From assembly GCA_958299035.1 (NCBI GenBank), contig CATQJL010000112.1, positions 65,441,117 to 65,505,116 on the forward strand: DNA of 64,000 nucleotides, read 5' to 3'. A program made the position numbers and the translations under genes. This stretch comes from Cylicocyclus nassatus. Taxonomy: Eukaryota > Nematoda > Chromadorea > Rhabditida > Strongylidae. Below the pieces are notes generated by a model. The model ran no database searches and was not told the DNA's origin. It worked only from the letters and a program-made list of their open reading frames with translations. This document shows positions 1 to 10,707 of this stretch, one piece after another. Numbering within the stretch: the first letter of the stretch is position 1; each line of letters opens with the position of its first letter.

Positions 1-40
1 TGGCTGCGCTAATCGGTATTTTGTTCAATTGATCCGCCAT
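1..40 (-). CDS. Possible third ORF of the Gypsy element, start only
   Basis: An ATG at 40-38 lies 5 bases downstream of the pol stop codon (47-45, TGA) and opens a frame reading MADQLNKIPISAA that runs off the window edge. Some Gypsy elements carry an extra or env-like ORF here. Thirteen codons cannot show whether this one is real. A chance open frame is the main alternative. Confidence 0.2.
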   Translation of the reverse strand, partial: MADQLNKIPISAA

Positions 41-44
41 GTCG

Positions 45-2940
45 TCAAGGTGGTTGTACACCACGAACTTCACTGAATCTTCCGCGGCAACCTCCGTTCG
101 CACACGCTCGAATGCCTTCGGCAAGGCTAGAATGATCGAGTTTGTCGGCATGTCGTCTCCGTCCGAGTGACTGAGTTGTTCCTTTCTCGCAAGTGCTTGA
201 TTGTAGTATGCGGACAAATCGTAGTCCGTCTTCTGCGAAAAAAATGTCCGGATGTTGTAGCCGTTGTCCTTCTCTTTCGCGAAGTGCCATGGCGAAATCA
301 TGGCAAAACGACCGATGGGCTGATATGGCACAACTAAGTCCGATGACCGACAGGTGTGTGGACTGCTTCTTTAGAAGCTCGTTCTCTTTTCTCCAGTCTC
401 CCCACGTGGGTTCCATGGCGATTGAAGCAACATTTGCGAGCTCAAACAGGTTCTTCACTTTCTTCGACCTGGCTAACTGGCAGCGCAATCCGGGTAGAGC
501 CACATGTGCACGTTCTCCAAAAATACCGCAATTGCAGGGATGTAATAGATGCAGTGGATCCGTCCGCGGGTCTCCAACTTCGACCCTGAAACAAAAGACT
601 TTAGAGTTTAAAATTTTTCTTGGTCTACCCCTTTTTGCTCTTCCTCTAATGGTTTTAACGGGCTCGTCGTCGACCCCTCGGGGTACTTTTCTAAGCTGAT
701 CAAAAGGTACGCGCTTAGGCTCGTCATTCGCATTTATCAGCGTAATTAAAGCGCTGTTGTCACTGAGTTCGATTACTCGAAAGGGGCCCGACCAATCGTT
801 AACTAGTTTAGGGTGATTTGATGAGGACTTTTCCATAGGTACCTTCATATACACCCGGTCGCCCAAAGTCAACGGTCTCTCGATGACCTTGTGGTTTTTA
901 TCGTAGTTGAGCTTCATTCTTTTCCGAGCCTTTTCGTTTTGTGTGCGAGCAAGTTCATAAGTCATGCGCATCCCTAACACAAGCTCATTTACATAACTGT
1001 CCAGGTCCACCATATAAGTTGTGATACCACTGTCAACGCAGTCTCGGGGCACATAAGGATCAAAACCATGGAGTAGAAAGAATGGTGATTCGCCAGTGGA
1101 CTCGTGTATAGTAGTGTTATATGCTAGCACACAATATGGAAGCATCTTGTCCCACTCCACTGGAATCTCTACCTTCTTTCTCAGCAACTGTACTATAGTT
1201 TGGTTAAATCGTTCTGTCAGCCCATTCTCTCTGGGATTGTACCCTTTAGTAAATGTCTGGTTTATCCCTAAAGTCTTGGATAACTCATTTAGCATCTTGT
1301 TGTCGAATTCCCCTCCTTGATCAGACAGAATACATTTAGGAAATTGGCAACCTTCCGCTATCCATCTCTCAAATAGCACTCTAGTAACTTCCTCCGCTGA
1401 TTTTGATGCTATAGCGTAAGCTCCTCCATACTTTGTAAAGTGGTCTATGACGCTTAGAATGTAGCGGTTTCCATTAGTGGTTAATCCCATCTCCAGTATG
1501 TCAATGCCAATGATCTCGTACGGCTTGGAGACAGCGATGGGCTTTAGGGGTGGAGTCATTTTCGGTTTGTGGTTGTGTAGAGTGCACATTTTACACTCTT
1601 CCGCCCACTGGAGTATGTCCTTATGCATACTCTCCCAGAAGAACTTTTTTGACAGCTCTCTTATCAACTTCCGTGGATCAAAATGTCCTGCCAGCAAAGA
1701 TGAGTGAGCCTCCAGAAACACTTCTTTGCGGTGCTCTTTTGGTACAATTCTTCGATAACCGTCTTTTTCCACAAGGCACAAATAGCCCTGTGATATTGTG
1801 AAATCTGCGACATTGTAGTTCCTCAAGATTCTTTTCGAAGATGGTTCCTTCTTCTGCTCTAATGATTGTATGATATCCCCATAGAGTGGGTCTTGCCTGA
1901 GTTCCACTGTCCACTCAGGTTCCTTGGTGACTGCTGCTACAATGAGACCATTTGCCAGACTCTCATTCTGGTCTCCGTTCTGGGCCTGCGCAGCTCCTCG
2001 ACTCAAAGCATCCGCGACCTTGTTTGCCGCTCCTTTCAAGTAAACCATTTTGAGATTATACTTTTGTAACTCAAGCGCCCATCGTAGCACTCTCGCTGAG
2101 ACATTAGCTCTAGTAAACAAGGATGTAAGTGGTTGATGATCTGTACATACTTCCACAGCTAATCCATATACGAACATGTGAAATCGTCTCAAAGCAAAGA
2201 CTACGGCGAGAGCTTCCAGATCCGTGATATGATAATTGCGTTCGCTTTTAGTCAGTCCTTTTGATGCAAAGTAAATGGGATGGAGCAGACCATCATCTCC
2301 TTTCTGACTGAGAACTGCTCCCAATCCCGAATAGCTGGCGTCAGTATGGATTTGGAATGGTTTCTCGCCACTTCGCGCTCCCTCGATGTCTGGCTGTGTT
2401 AACACCGGTGCCGACGTTATCACTTTTTTTAACAATTCGAATGCCTGAATTCGTTCTGGTGTCCATTGAAATGGCTGTTTTTCGGAGGTTAGCTCATGCA
2501 AAGGCGCAGCAACTTTCGCGAAGCCAAGGACAAATTTCCTATAATATGAGCACATGCCAATAAAAGTTCTTAGCTCGCTTCGACTTTGAGGTAACGGATA
2601 CTCCACGATTGCAGAGACCTTTTTCGGATCCATGTGTATTCCTTCTGCATCCACAAGATGACCTAGGAATTCGACCGTGCGTTCTAGCAAAGTGCACTTT
2701 CTTGGATTAAGTTTTAAGTTCGCCTTTCGAAAAGCTTGAAAAATTTGTTCCAGTCTTTCTATGTGACGCTCTGCTGTCGCTGTTGCTACCACTACGTCGT
2801 CTAGGTAGCAAGCTACTTCGTCACCTAGAAGATGACCGAGGACTGCATTCATTAGCCGTTGGAAAACTGGAGGGGATGATGCCAACCCAAATGGCAGCAC
2901 GTTAAATTCATACAGTCCTTCCGTCGTAACAAATGCGCTC
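45..2940 (-). CDS. pol: Gypsy pol, C-terminal part: RT palm/thumb, RNase H, integrase, unknown tail
   Basis: Replicates and integrates the retrotransposon. Counting from the methionine at 2900, the RT catalytic motif YLDD is near residue 32 and the RNase H region (HTDASYSGLG, DLEAL, TDHQPL) spans about 185-265. The integrase zinc-binding region (HSSLLAGH, CKMC) is near 395-445. The integrase core follows, with catalytic acids in GIDIL, LSDQGGEF and ENGLTERFN. The region continues in frame above the first ATG into the conserved VLPFGLASSP segment of RT, so 2900 is not a genuine start; the true upstream part is in another frame. After the basic RGRAKRGRPRK stretch come about 180 residues with a Cys/His-rich patch (HPCNCGIFG) that I cannot assign. 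Confidence 0.88.
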
Positions 2941-3982
2941 TTCTCTCAAATGCGTTACTCGTCAATTTTATTTGCCAGTATCCTGAGGCAAGATCCAGGG
3001 TTGAAAAATACTTCTTTCCTTTGAGGTTTTGGAGAATTGTATCAATCCGCGGCAAGGGATAACTATCTACTTTTGTGACTTGATTTAGTTTTCGATAGTC
3101 CACGCATAACCTCAATGTGCCGTCCTTTTTCTGTACCAATACTATGGGAGCGGCCCAACTTGAATGACTGGGTTGAATGATGTTTCTCTCCTGAAGATCT
3201 GTGAGGATTTGCCTCAGCGCTACCCTTGTTCCCAAAGGAATTGGTCTTGGCTTTTGGCGTATCGGTTGTGCTGAGCCTGTATCAATATCATGCTCGACAA
3301 GTGACGTCTGCGTGAGCTCTTGGTCTGTAATAGCGAAAACATCGCTGTTCTTTTCCACTAGATTTTCCCAAGCTTTGTCTTCACCTTTTTCACTTTTCTT
3401 TTCCCTTAGCAGTTGTAAAAGGCGAGCCTTCCTCTCGGGTGGAGGTGTTGTCGTCCGCTCTAGCATATTAGCGTAATGAAGTGGGGCTTCTTCTGCTAAT
3501 TTGGCCTTTCCCCATTCACCCACTATTTCACCGACTCGGTAAATTCTTGGTTCTGCCGATGAATTGGTGATAGGAATCTTTACTGCCCCGTGCATGATGT
3601 TGCAAACTGCATTAGGAACTAAGCTATCGTTAGACCACAATACTTGTGTCTGTTTGGTGAAGGCGCTTGTTAGTTCCAGTTCTTTGGTTTCACCCGGTTT
3701 GATGTAGACACGTGCGGCTACTTTGGCTTGTTGCGCTTTCCTAGCCTTACTGGTCTTTTTAGAACGCTTGCTATGCCATTCCAGGGTTTCATGTTGATTT
3801 GGTTGCTCCCGTTCACACTTACAGGGGCTCCCTGTCCTGCAGACTGAGTAGCCGAGTGCGTGTAGGATGTTTGTCCCTAGTACTATCCTGTCATCTCCTC
3901 CTTTCATAACGAAGAGGGCAACTCGGCATCGGGGTCCGTTGTTTATTTCTAGGGTTAGACGAATGGCACCTTTGAAGGTCAT
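2852..3982 (-). CDS. pol: Gypsy pol, N-terminal part: end of protease, linker, RT fingers
   Basis: 376 codons. The N-terminus holds the end of the aspartic protease fold (IVLGTNIL near residue 35). RT starts near residue 225 and shows VQKKDGTLRLCVDYRKLN and FSTLDLASGYWQI, the first catalytic aspartate region. After SNAFE the sequence abruptly stops matching RT, and the RT continuation is found in another frame (the preceding entry). The ATG at 3982 shares its A with the gag stop (TAATG). The protease is already under way upstream in the gag frame, so this ATG is probably not a real start but the consequence of an indel. Confidence 0.85.
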   Translation of the reverse strand: MTFKGAIRLTLEINNGPRCRVALFVMKGGDDRIVLGTNILHALGYSVCRTGSPCKCEREQPNQHETLEWHSKRSKKTSKARKAQQAKVAARVYIKPGETKELELTSAFTKQTQVLWSNDSLVPNAVCNIMHGAVKIPITNSSAEPRIYRVGEIVGEWGKAKLAEEAPLHYANMLERTTTPPPERKARLLQLLREKKSEKGEDKAWENLVEKNSDVFAITDQELTQTSLVEHDIDTGSAQPIRQKPRPIPLGTRVALRQILTDLQERNIIQPSHSSWAAPIVLVQKKDGTLRLCVDYRKLNQVTKVDSYPLPRIDTILQNLKGKKYFSTLDLASGYWQIKLTSNAFERRAHLLRRKDCMNLTCCHLGWHHPLQFSNG

Positions 3983-6084
3983 TAAATTGCCTGAAGCATC
4001 ATAAACTTGTGGATATTTCTGTTGTGGAATCTGTTTGGAATCTGTTCCACATCTCCATCTATGTCAAACCCTTTCTGCTGTGCTGTCAGAAGCAGGTCTA
4101 AAGGCATGATACTGATTTGTGATCCAGAGTCTATGAGTGCTTCCCTGGTCAAGGCAAGAAACCTCACAGTTTCTAATGTTTGGCTCCCCACCAGATCGCT
4201 ATCTTCCTTCTTGGTTACAGTACTGCATGCCCAATGCCGCAGTACAGTAGAAAAAGATCTTGCACCACATTCATTCGTGGCATCGCTCTTGCCTCCTTGT
4301 GCTAGTTTTCTTGTATCTCTGTGAGTGTACTGGGTTTGTGGGGGTTCCTTGCAGTCCCTCCTAAAATGTCCAGGCTTTTTGCAATTGTGGCACAGCAATT
4401 CTTGTTTCCTTGGTCCTTCTTGCTTTCCGTTTCGGTTCGGGTTTGAAGGCTGTGAGTGGTCCTTATTTCTTTGCATTTCGGACTCAATCGAGTACTTCCT
4501 CCCTGGTGGCGTTTGGTGTCCCCTCCTTAGTGGAAAACGTCTCAGTTTATTCGTGGCCTCTTGCTTCAAGTGTAGTGCCACTTCCCTACTCCTTTCAATT
4601 CGTTGTGCAAGGGCTTTTAGTTTCTCATAAGCCTCCTCCGCCAGAGTTTGTTCTACCTCCGTGAAAAGTTGAACGTACTCTGGCCATTCAGTCAGTTGTG
4701 CGATTAGCTCTCCAGTACGCAACATGGAGAGCTCCCTTTCCGCCGATTCTGGATAGGCTGCCCTTGTTAGCTGTTCTAACCGTGCACAGTACTCAGAGAT
4801 AGTCCCGAATGATCTGAGATTCTTGAGGCTAACGTATGCCTCCATTCTGTTGGCAGACTCATTCTCTTTGAATTTGGCCTTCAGTGCGGTCACGAAATCA
4901 TGGAATGTTCCTTCCCGAACATCCATAGGAAGAGTCTCCACTATAACCCGGGGTTGCCCTGCTAGCTTCGAGCATAACAAGTGGATAAGCATTTCATCAC
5001 TCAAATTCAATCCATCATATTTAACCCTAAAGGAGAGTAGGAACTTTTCGAACCCTTTGCCTTGCGCGTTATCGAATACCGGAACTTCTGGTAGTGCCAT
5101 CGCGGTAAATGCGGAACACACAACATTTGTCAACCCCATTTCGGTAGTGAGTGTATCGTTCCTACCTTGGCAGTTCTTCCTCGATTTCTTGGAGAGGGAT
5201 CCCGGCAGCTTTGGCGGCTCTCTCGCGGGCTGCTCTCTCTGCAAATGGGGAATCATTTGTCTCTGTGGCAAAATATAACGCCTATTTTGTGTTACTGGCG
5301 CGTTTCTATCGCGCAGATAATCACCTCTTGCGGCAGCAATTGGGTCGAAATCGGCCAGCTCCAGGTTTTTAGGTACTTCATTAAAACGCAATTGTTTCAG
5401 CGCGTCTTGGAAGTTACCCACTGTGTTGTCACTCGACTGCGCTTCACCGTGGTCCTGAAGAATATCTATAGTAGTTATTCCTGACCCTTCTCCCCCTATA
5501 CGCGGCTCTTCTACTTGCGAGTTGTCGATTCCTGACCCGAGGATGCGCTGTATGCTTTCCACCACTTGGGTTGAATCTACCGAAAGAATTTGTGACAGTT
5601 TCCTCATCGCACTGTCATCGTACCGCGCTTGTTCTAAGGTTTCAGCTACATTTTTCTCTAGCTGAACCAAATCAACACTTTTGAACCTATTCAAATTCTC
5701 AACTAACTGCTCGATTTTGCCGATTTCTACTTCTAGTCCGTTGCAAACATTATCGATTAGAAGAAGGTCGGCGCTGGTGCTTTTAGGGCTTTTCTTATTT
5801 TCTGCTTTGCGCGTACCCTTACCTACAAGGCTGCGCATCTCTGCTAAGTATTCGCCCATTTTGGCAGGTACTACACATACCTGCGACTGTTTTTCTACTA
5901 GCTGACGCACTTGTTGCGTCAATCCGACAATCTGCGCTTGAAGGTTCTCGATGCGCTTGCTTTCCTCGTCCATGAGGATCATGGCTTCCATTTCTTCATC
6001 AATGGATTCTGCCATACTCTGCAACAGAAAAACTTTAGCCTTTACAGCTGTTTTTCCCTCAGTCGAACGTGCAGAGCTTCTCAA
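3982..6084 (-). CDS. gag: Gypsy Gag with CCHC zinc knuckle, fused to start of aspartic protease
   Basis: 700 codons. Gag forms the retroelement particle and binds its RNA. Residues about 35-65 and 110-180 are heptad-rich and probably coiled coil. A retrotransposon-gag core lies near 345-470, followed by a CCHC knuckle (CHNCKKPGHFRRDC) near 565. The protease active-site motif DSGSQ appears near residue 655 in the same frame, so the original design was one gag-pol frame rather than a programmed shift at the gag/pol border. The last residues no longer look like protease, placing a frameshift at about 4010-4035. A second ATG at 6015 (MAESIDEEMEAM) may be the real start. Confidence 0.87.
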   Translation of the reverse strand: MRSSARSTEGKTAVKAKVFLLQSMAESIDEEMEAMILMDEESKRIENLQAQIVGLTQQVRQLVEKQSQVCVVPAKMGEYLAEMRSLVGKGTRKAENKKSPKSTSADLLLIDNVCNGLEVEIGKIEQLVENLNRFKSVDLVQLEKNVAETLEQARYDDSAMRKLSQILSVDSTQVVESIQRILGSGIDNSQVEEPRIGGEGSGITTIDILQDHGEAQSSDNTVGNFQDALKQLRFNEVPKNLELADFDPIAAARGDYLRDRNAPVTQNRRYILPQRQMIPHLQREQPAREPPKLPGSLSKKSRKNCQGRNDTLTTEMGLTNVVCSAFTAMALPEVPVFDNAQGKGFEKFLLSFRVKYDGLNLSDEMLIHLLCSKLAGQPRVIVETLPMDVREGTFHDFVTALKAKFKENESANRMEAYVSLKNLRSFGTISEYCARLEQLTRAAYPESAERELSMLRTGELIAQLTEWPEYVQLFTEVEQTLAEEAYEKLKALAQRIERSREVALHLKQEATNKLRRFPLRRGHQTPPGRKYSIESEMQRNKDHSQPSNPNRNGKQEGPRKQELLCHNCKKPGHFRRDCKEPPQTQYTHRDTRKLAQGGKSDATNECGARSFSTVLRHWACSTVTKKEDSDLVGSQTLETVRFLALTREALIDSGSQISIMPLDLLLTAQQKGFDIDGDVEQIPNRFHNRNIHKFMMLQAI

Positions 6085-6422
6085 CAGCTTCCTGCTTTAC
6101 TTGCTTATGAAGCTTCGAAGTTCAATCACGGTGGTGTACAGGTAACCTCTGCCAAGGTTTCTGTACTTGAGTGCGTTTAATGGCGTTCCACAGAGAGCTG
6201 CGGATCCACTTGCACTTCACCCCACGGTGACTTTCAGGTACCACCTCGACAAGAGGTTCTTGTACCTGCTTGTAAGTGCCGGCTTTCCACAGATGACCTG
6301 TGGATCAACCTGCACAAAGCTAGCACGATAATCCACACCACAAACGTATAAGCGAAATTTCCCCCGACAAGAAACTTCGCACAAGATAGGTACCCGTGCT
6401 CAAGTTTGTTCGGCCCCCAAAT

Positions 6423-6797
6423 TGTGTCTTCTCTCCTGTAGGTGATGTGGGGCACGTGCGTCGTAGATAGGTTTATTGGCCACGAAGAGTACGTACAATT
6501 GAAGACGAGCCGCTGGCGATCTGCAAAGGGCAAAAAGTGAAACAAACTCAAGAAATGAAACCATCAACACATTTTACAACACGTCATACTATCATTGATA
6601 AACTGATAACATCGAGTATCTCTTCTTCACAGATCTAATATTCTACAAAACATATTCTTGTACCTCCTCAAACCTTCTCCTCCTCGCCTAGTTATAGCCC
6701 TCCAATTTATCTGGATGGCAGCGGCAAAGGTGCTCCAAGCTCGCGGTGGTGCGCGGCGGATACAGCATGCCGCCAACCCGGAGAATACAAACAATCA
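6423..6797 (-). repeat. 5' LTR of the Gypsy element, with adjacent primer-binding-like site
   Basis: On the minus strand the sequence ends ...GAAGACACA and is followed by ATTTGGGGGCCGAAC (about 6408-6422), which resembles an LTR end plus a tRNA-primed site. A minus-strand AATAAA (6474-6469) sits about 50 bases before that end, as expected of the R region. The 5' boundary near 6797 is a guess. No second LTR is in the window for comparison. The leader at 6085-6407 holds no convincing gene. Confidence 0.5.
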
Positions 6798-6839
6798 CTA
6801 GTTCTTATTACCTATTTATTCGGTCTTCTACTCTATTTC

Positions 6840-6966
6840 ATTCTTTTTGTTTTTATTTTTGATTTGTTCGTTAGCATGTCAAGGGGGATGTCGTACTTTT
6901 GTGGCGAAGTCAAGGGGGACTTCGTTTTTTGCATTTTCAACTAGCTACCTCGTGCCGAGCCCTGTT
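6840..6966 (+). repeat. Fragment of GGGCCCGGCA-TIR MITE family (family D)
   Basis: The segment with two GTCAAGGGGGA-type blocks, ending CTCGTGCCGAGCCCTG, matches one end of the elements at 28076-28827 and 55849-56598. The other end is missing, so this is a truncated copy abutting the next repeat. Confidence 0.5.
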
Positions 6967-7580
6967 TCTAAGTCCGCATTCAGTGAAATTAGGGCGGAAG
7001 TCTTCCGTACCCAACCTACCTCGTTTCTCCGCCCACTCTTGCCCTCGATATCAGCCATATGTCCCTCAAGATGATGTGGATTACGCGATTGGTGAAGCGC
7101 CGTCTTGCTTCGAGCTTGCGTCTTGCGGCAACAAGAACAACGTGGAAAGGCCTGCGTCACGTCTACGCGAGGTGCCCGCAAGACGCAAGCTCGAAGCGAG
7201 ACGGCGCTTCACCAATCCGCGTAATCCACGTCATGTTGAGGGAAGACATATGGCTGGTATCGAAAATAAGTGGGCGGGGTCCGAAACAAGGTAGGTTGGG
7301 TGCGGAAAACCTACTCCCTATTTTCACTAAATGCGAACTTGGAAAGGATCGAAAAAACTCATTTTCGTTATTTCCATGCTCTTGAAAGCCCAGATATGGG
7401 TTTCTCATTGCGAGAAGGCTCCAAAAAGATAGAGAACTGAACGGCGAAATTTTGTCGAGACACTGGCTTAATTCTTAATTTTTGATAATAGTCTGTTAAA
7501 AATAACCTTTATGCGATACATTCAGTCTTTTTTTGCTGCGTTTCAGAACCGCAGAAAAAAATTTGAAATTTGTATGTTCC
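6967..7580 (-). repeat. Palindromic repeat, family X, copy 1
   Basis: Long inverted arms meet near 7145; for example GACGGCGCTTCACCAATC in the right arm mirrors GATTGGTGAAGCGCCGTC in the left. The right end carries GTCGAGACACTGGCTT, the degenerate family terminus, then about 100 bases containing a TGCGGTTCTGAAAC-type hairpin that also flanks copies 2 and 3 (37555-38037 and 38310-39028). It is non-coding; open frames here come from the palindrome. Confidence 0.6.
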
Positions 7581-7626
7581 AAGCAAATATCCAAATTGGT
7601 GCTCATGAAATATTTATTCTCTCACA

Positions 7627-8275
7627 AGGAGAGGATACTTAGCCGAAAGCACCAATACAAATGAGACATATATCGTCTTAAAGCGCTTAAAACGCTGATT
7701 TCAAATCTATAATTTCTAGATGCGGAACGGTTTTGTAAAAGGATTTATGAAGGGTTTTCTCTCTGGGGTTGAGGCGCCCTCCAGTGGGTCTCCCCTTATC
7801 TATGAGCATTGTAGAGAAGTACCAACTGGTGGCAACTGGCCTACTAGTAAGTGGCTTGGTTGGTAAGGAGAGTGTCAAAGTTTTAATCCCCATGCAACTT
7901 TATCGCAATTTTTGCAAGAATGAGCTTCTAAATGGCTTTGGAGCCCTAAAGCTTGAAATTTCTGATGATATTGATGCTAATCGAAGTTAGAGGTGTTAGA
8001 AAAACCAAAGTAATATGAGTATTATAATTCTAATTGTAATCTTCATCCAAATTAGTTACCATTAGACCTGTTGCCATAGTTGGTACTCCTCTACAGTGCT
8101 CATAGGCAAGGGGAAACCTGCTGTAGGGCGCCTCAACCCCAGAGGGAAACACCCCTCACAACTCCTTATATAAAACCGTCCCGCAGTTAGGAAATGCAGC
8201 TTTGGAATTAGCGTTTCAAGCGCTTCAAGGCGATGTATGTCTTATCTGGATTGGTACTTTCGACTACGCATCCTC
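7627..8275. mobile_element. Foldback/MITE element with about 250-bp inverted arms
   Basis: The left arm starts at GGAGAGGATACTTAGCCGAAA. The right arm ends with its imperfect complement, TTTCGACTACGCATCCTCTC. Inner matches include GGGGTTGAGGCGCCCTC against GGGCGCCTCAACCCC and TCTATGAGCATTGTAGAG against CTCTACAGTGCTCATAG. No transposase is present. The arms are clearly diverged, so the copy is old. Confidence 0.65.
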
Positions 8276-8338
8276 TCTCTGTAAGACACAGTGACATATT
8301 AGTCTCTCCTATGTGCTCATCCTCACATGCTTTACACC

Positions 8339-8720
8339 TCAAAGGTAAGCCATGCCTAAGCACATGCAGGGGTGTTCCGAAGTGCCGCGAAAAATCTTAC
8401 AAGCCTGCTTTTGCATACACCTTCTAACCGCGTTGAGCAACGAATATGAAAAAGGGAAACGTAATGACACTTCCTCTGAGTCCCTTGTTTTTACGCGTCT
8501 AACGACACCGAATGCTCCTCTGATTTGAAATCCGTTTTCGGCGATCTCAAGTGCCTTCTTGATTGACACAGCCTCGTCTGTGGCATTAAATGACACTGCT
8601 GCGGCTGTTCGGAACATGTTTCCAATCGCACTAACATTTGTGCGCACAGGCGCAGAAAAATAATGTGGAAGGGTACCTATAATATCTTGTCCAATGAGAA
8701 GTAGTCTTACATTGTCTTTT
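8339..8720 (-). CDS. Coding-like segment, product unknown
   Basis: An open minus-strand frame of about 125 codons, continuing above its first ATG (8647) to a stop near 8722. It has protein-like composition: RLLLIGQDIIGTLPHYFSAP, then a helix-like DEAVSIKKALEIAENGF and FGVVRRVKTRDSEE. I do not recognise the family. It may be an exon of a spliced host gene with boundaries I could not fix, or a decayed transposon domain. It lies between inverted repeats with no partner exon recognised. Confidence 0.35.
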
Positions 8721-8722
8721 GT

Positions 8723-9669
8723 TTAGGCTTATTTGAACATTGAGGAACGGAACCTAGTAAATCTAATGTCATGTTTGTTTATAAAAGCAGCATTTAAACA
8801 AGTCTTGACACATAAGGATATCAAGTAGAAACTGATTTTAGGAGCCTAACTAATACACTGCTACAGCGCAGGCGAGTCACTCACTCTGAGAGATCCGCTT
8901 CTAAACTAGACCCCAGCACCATATAAATAGATGATTTGCATCGCGCTTGCATGCTTTCGCGCGAGGACTCGCGTTAGGACAAAAAAATCACTTTTCACGT
9001 CCCATATATGTCCACATTTGCCATTTGCCTTTAAGTAGATGATCGAAGCAGGCCTTCATCTCTGTCTGTTTCAATATACAGTGAGGGTATCGTTGGTATA
9101 GCGACAATAGAGAATGGTCAGCTTGACAAATCGCAGTTTTTTACTTTTGAGCTGAAGCTTATAGCCAACGCATGTTAAGCGCTAATCCAGAGCAGGGCTT
9201 CTAATTTGCTCGAAGTGCCGTGACTGAATATTAGCCCAGGTTACCTTTTAACAGTATCATCTGCTCTGACAACCTTGTTGTTAATATCATCGGTTGGTGG
9301 CTTTAACACGCCTTGTAGCCCGTTCGCTGATACGTCAAAGAATTCTTTACCTTATTGTAGTTAATTGTGTATTCTCCAAACGCTCGAGTAAGGCATAACC
9401 ATTCGTATCATTACCTTTCGGGTGCGCGGGAACGTGTATTGCAACAAATGCGAGAACAACATTGAGTAGCCGTGTCCTGTCCTCAAAGCCTCTGACGGTG
9501 CTTGGGCCGATCTTTCTGGGTTAGCAGATCGGCCTTTATTTTGCGTTTTTATAAGATACAGAAGGTCGTATTCATCAACGAATCCAAAGAGCAAACTTTA
9601 CCCTTGAGGGCAAGTATTACATCATCATGTATTACATCAGAAAGCGATCAACCCGTATTCACAAAGTTC
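8723..9669. other. No gene recognised
   Basis: No convincing coding frame. A small hairpin at about 9505-9535 pairs GGCCGATCT with AGATCGGCC. Short repeats of CCCTTGAGGG begin at about 9600 and recur near 10535. Confidence 0.4.
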
Positions 9670-10430
9670 AAGGGCGGTACGTATCAATCGCCCGTACGGG
9701 TAAGGGTTCCCGTTCAGGTGGTATCCGCTTCATAGCTCGCTGCTTTGTAAATATGTTTTCTTCCTTGTTTGTCCATCTTTTGAAAATCCTACTACTCTAG
9801 TATTGCAGTATAATTGATAGCAACACTTTGCTGTATAAGCTGAAATTTTCGGTTTTTTGTAACGGGATCCTCAGGGGATCACGGCTCATTTTCAAAGTCA
9901 TTTATCTTTGCAAAATTTTAATGAAAACGTCGCACAGTTGTGCTGAAGACTTATTATGACAATGCTAAGCATGCTCCCAGTAGCACAGCTGAAATGTGGA
10001 AGTTTTGAGTATTTCGATAAACCCCTACTCGCGAGCAGAGATCCATGGAAAATCTCGTCGATTTGAGTTTCCATTTATTATTTCTACAAAAATGCTCAGC
10101 ATGTCACAATAGATCAACAACAAAGCTTTGCGAAGTTTTCATTGAGTTTTTGCAAAGATAAATGACTCTAAAAATGAGCCGTGATTCCTTGAGGATCCCG
10201 TTTGGGAATATTTAAAGTACGAAAATCTCAAATTATACAGCAAAGTGTTGCTAATCGTCATGCTACAATATTAGGGTAGTAGGCTCCCAAAAGATGTAAA
10301 ACAAGGAAGAACACAGATCTCTATAGCACAGATCCTCACGCAGATCCCCACATCTGTATGAAGCGGATATTACCTAAATGGGGAACCTTTACCCGGACGG
10401 GCGATGATGCGTACCGCCCCAGGTTACGCT
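9670..10430. mobile_element. Inverted-repeat element, about 760 bp
   Basis: GGGCGGTACGTATCAATCGC on the left mirrors GCGATGATGCGTACCGCCCC on the right. Further in, ACGGGATCCTCAGGGGATCACGGCTC mirrors a diverged copy at about 10178-10205, and ATAGCAACACTTTGCTGTATA mirrors TATACAGCAAAGTGTTGCTA. The arms cover most of the length. No ORF is visible. The target duplication was not resolved. The following 10431-10707 has repeated GGGTAA blocks and no gene. Confidence 0.65.
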
Positions 10431-10707
10431 TAGCAGCAAGCATTAAATATACATCGAGGTAAAGCTTACCTTGGAAAGCGACTAACATGTACTCGTCAAG
10501 CGACTAACATGTACTCGACTTTGAGGGTAAACCCTACCCTTGAGGGTAAACCTTACCCCAGAAAGCTAACCCGTATTCATGAACGTGGTCCATCAAGGCA
10601 AATTAGCTCACCCTAGAATATAGCAAGGTTGAACTTAACCTGAAACTTCGTACTAAGTAATCTTTCGATGCACTCTACTCATTCCTACCGATTCTGTTTT
10701 GACAATG

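Larger units (their letters stand above)
1..6797 (-). mobile_element. Ty3/Gypsy LTR retrotransposon, 3' end beyond window, frameshifted
   Basis: Gag with a CCHC knuckle, aspartic protease, reverse transcriptase, RNase H and integrase follow one another on the minus strand, in the order typical of Ty3/Gypsy (Metaviridae-type) elements. A 5' LTR candidate lies at the high-coordinate end and the 3' LTR is outside the window. The reading frame changes twice inside conserved domains, near 4025 in protease and near 2945 in reverse transcriptase, so this copy looks unable to make its full polyprotein. The high-coordinate boundary is approximate because there is no second LTR to compare. Confidence 0.9.

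Noticed and set aside
193..699. Plus-strand ORF of 168 codons near the left edge
   Set aside because: Antisense shadow of the Gypsy pol tail; no family signature.
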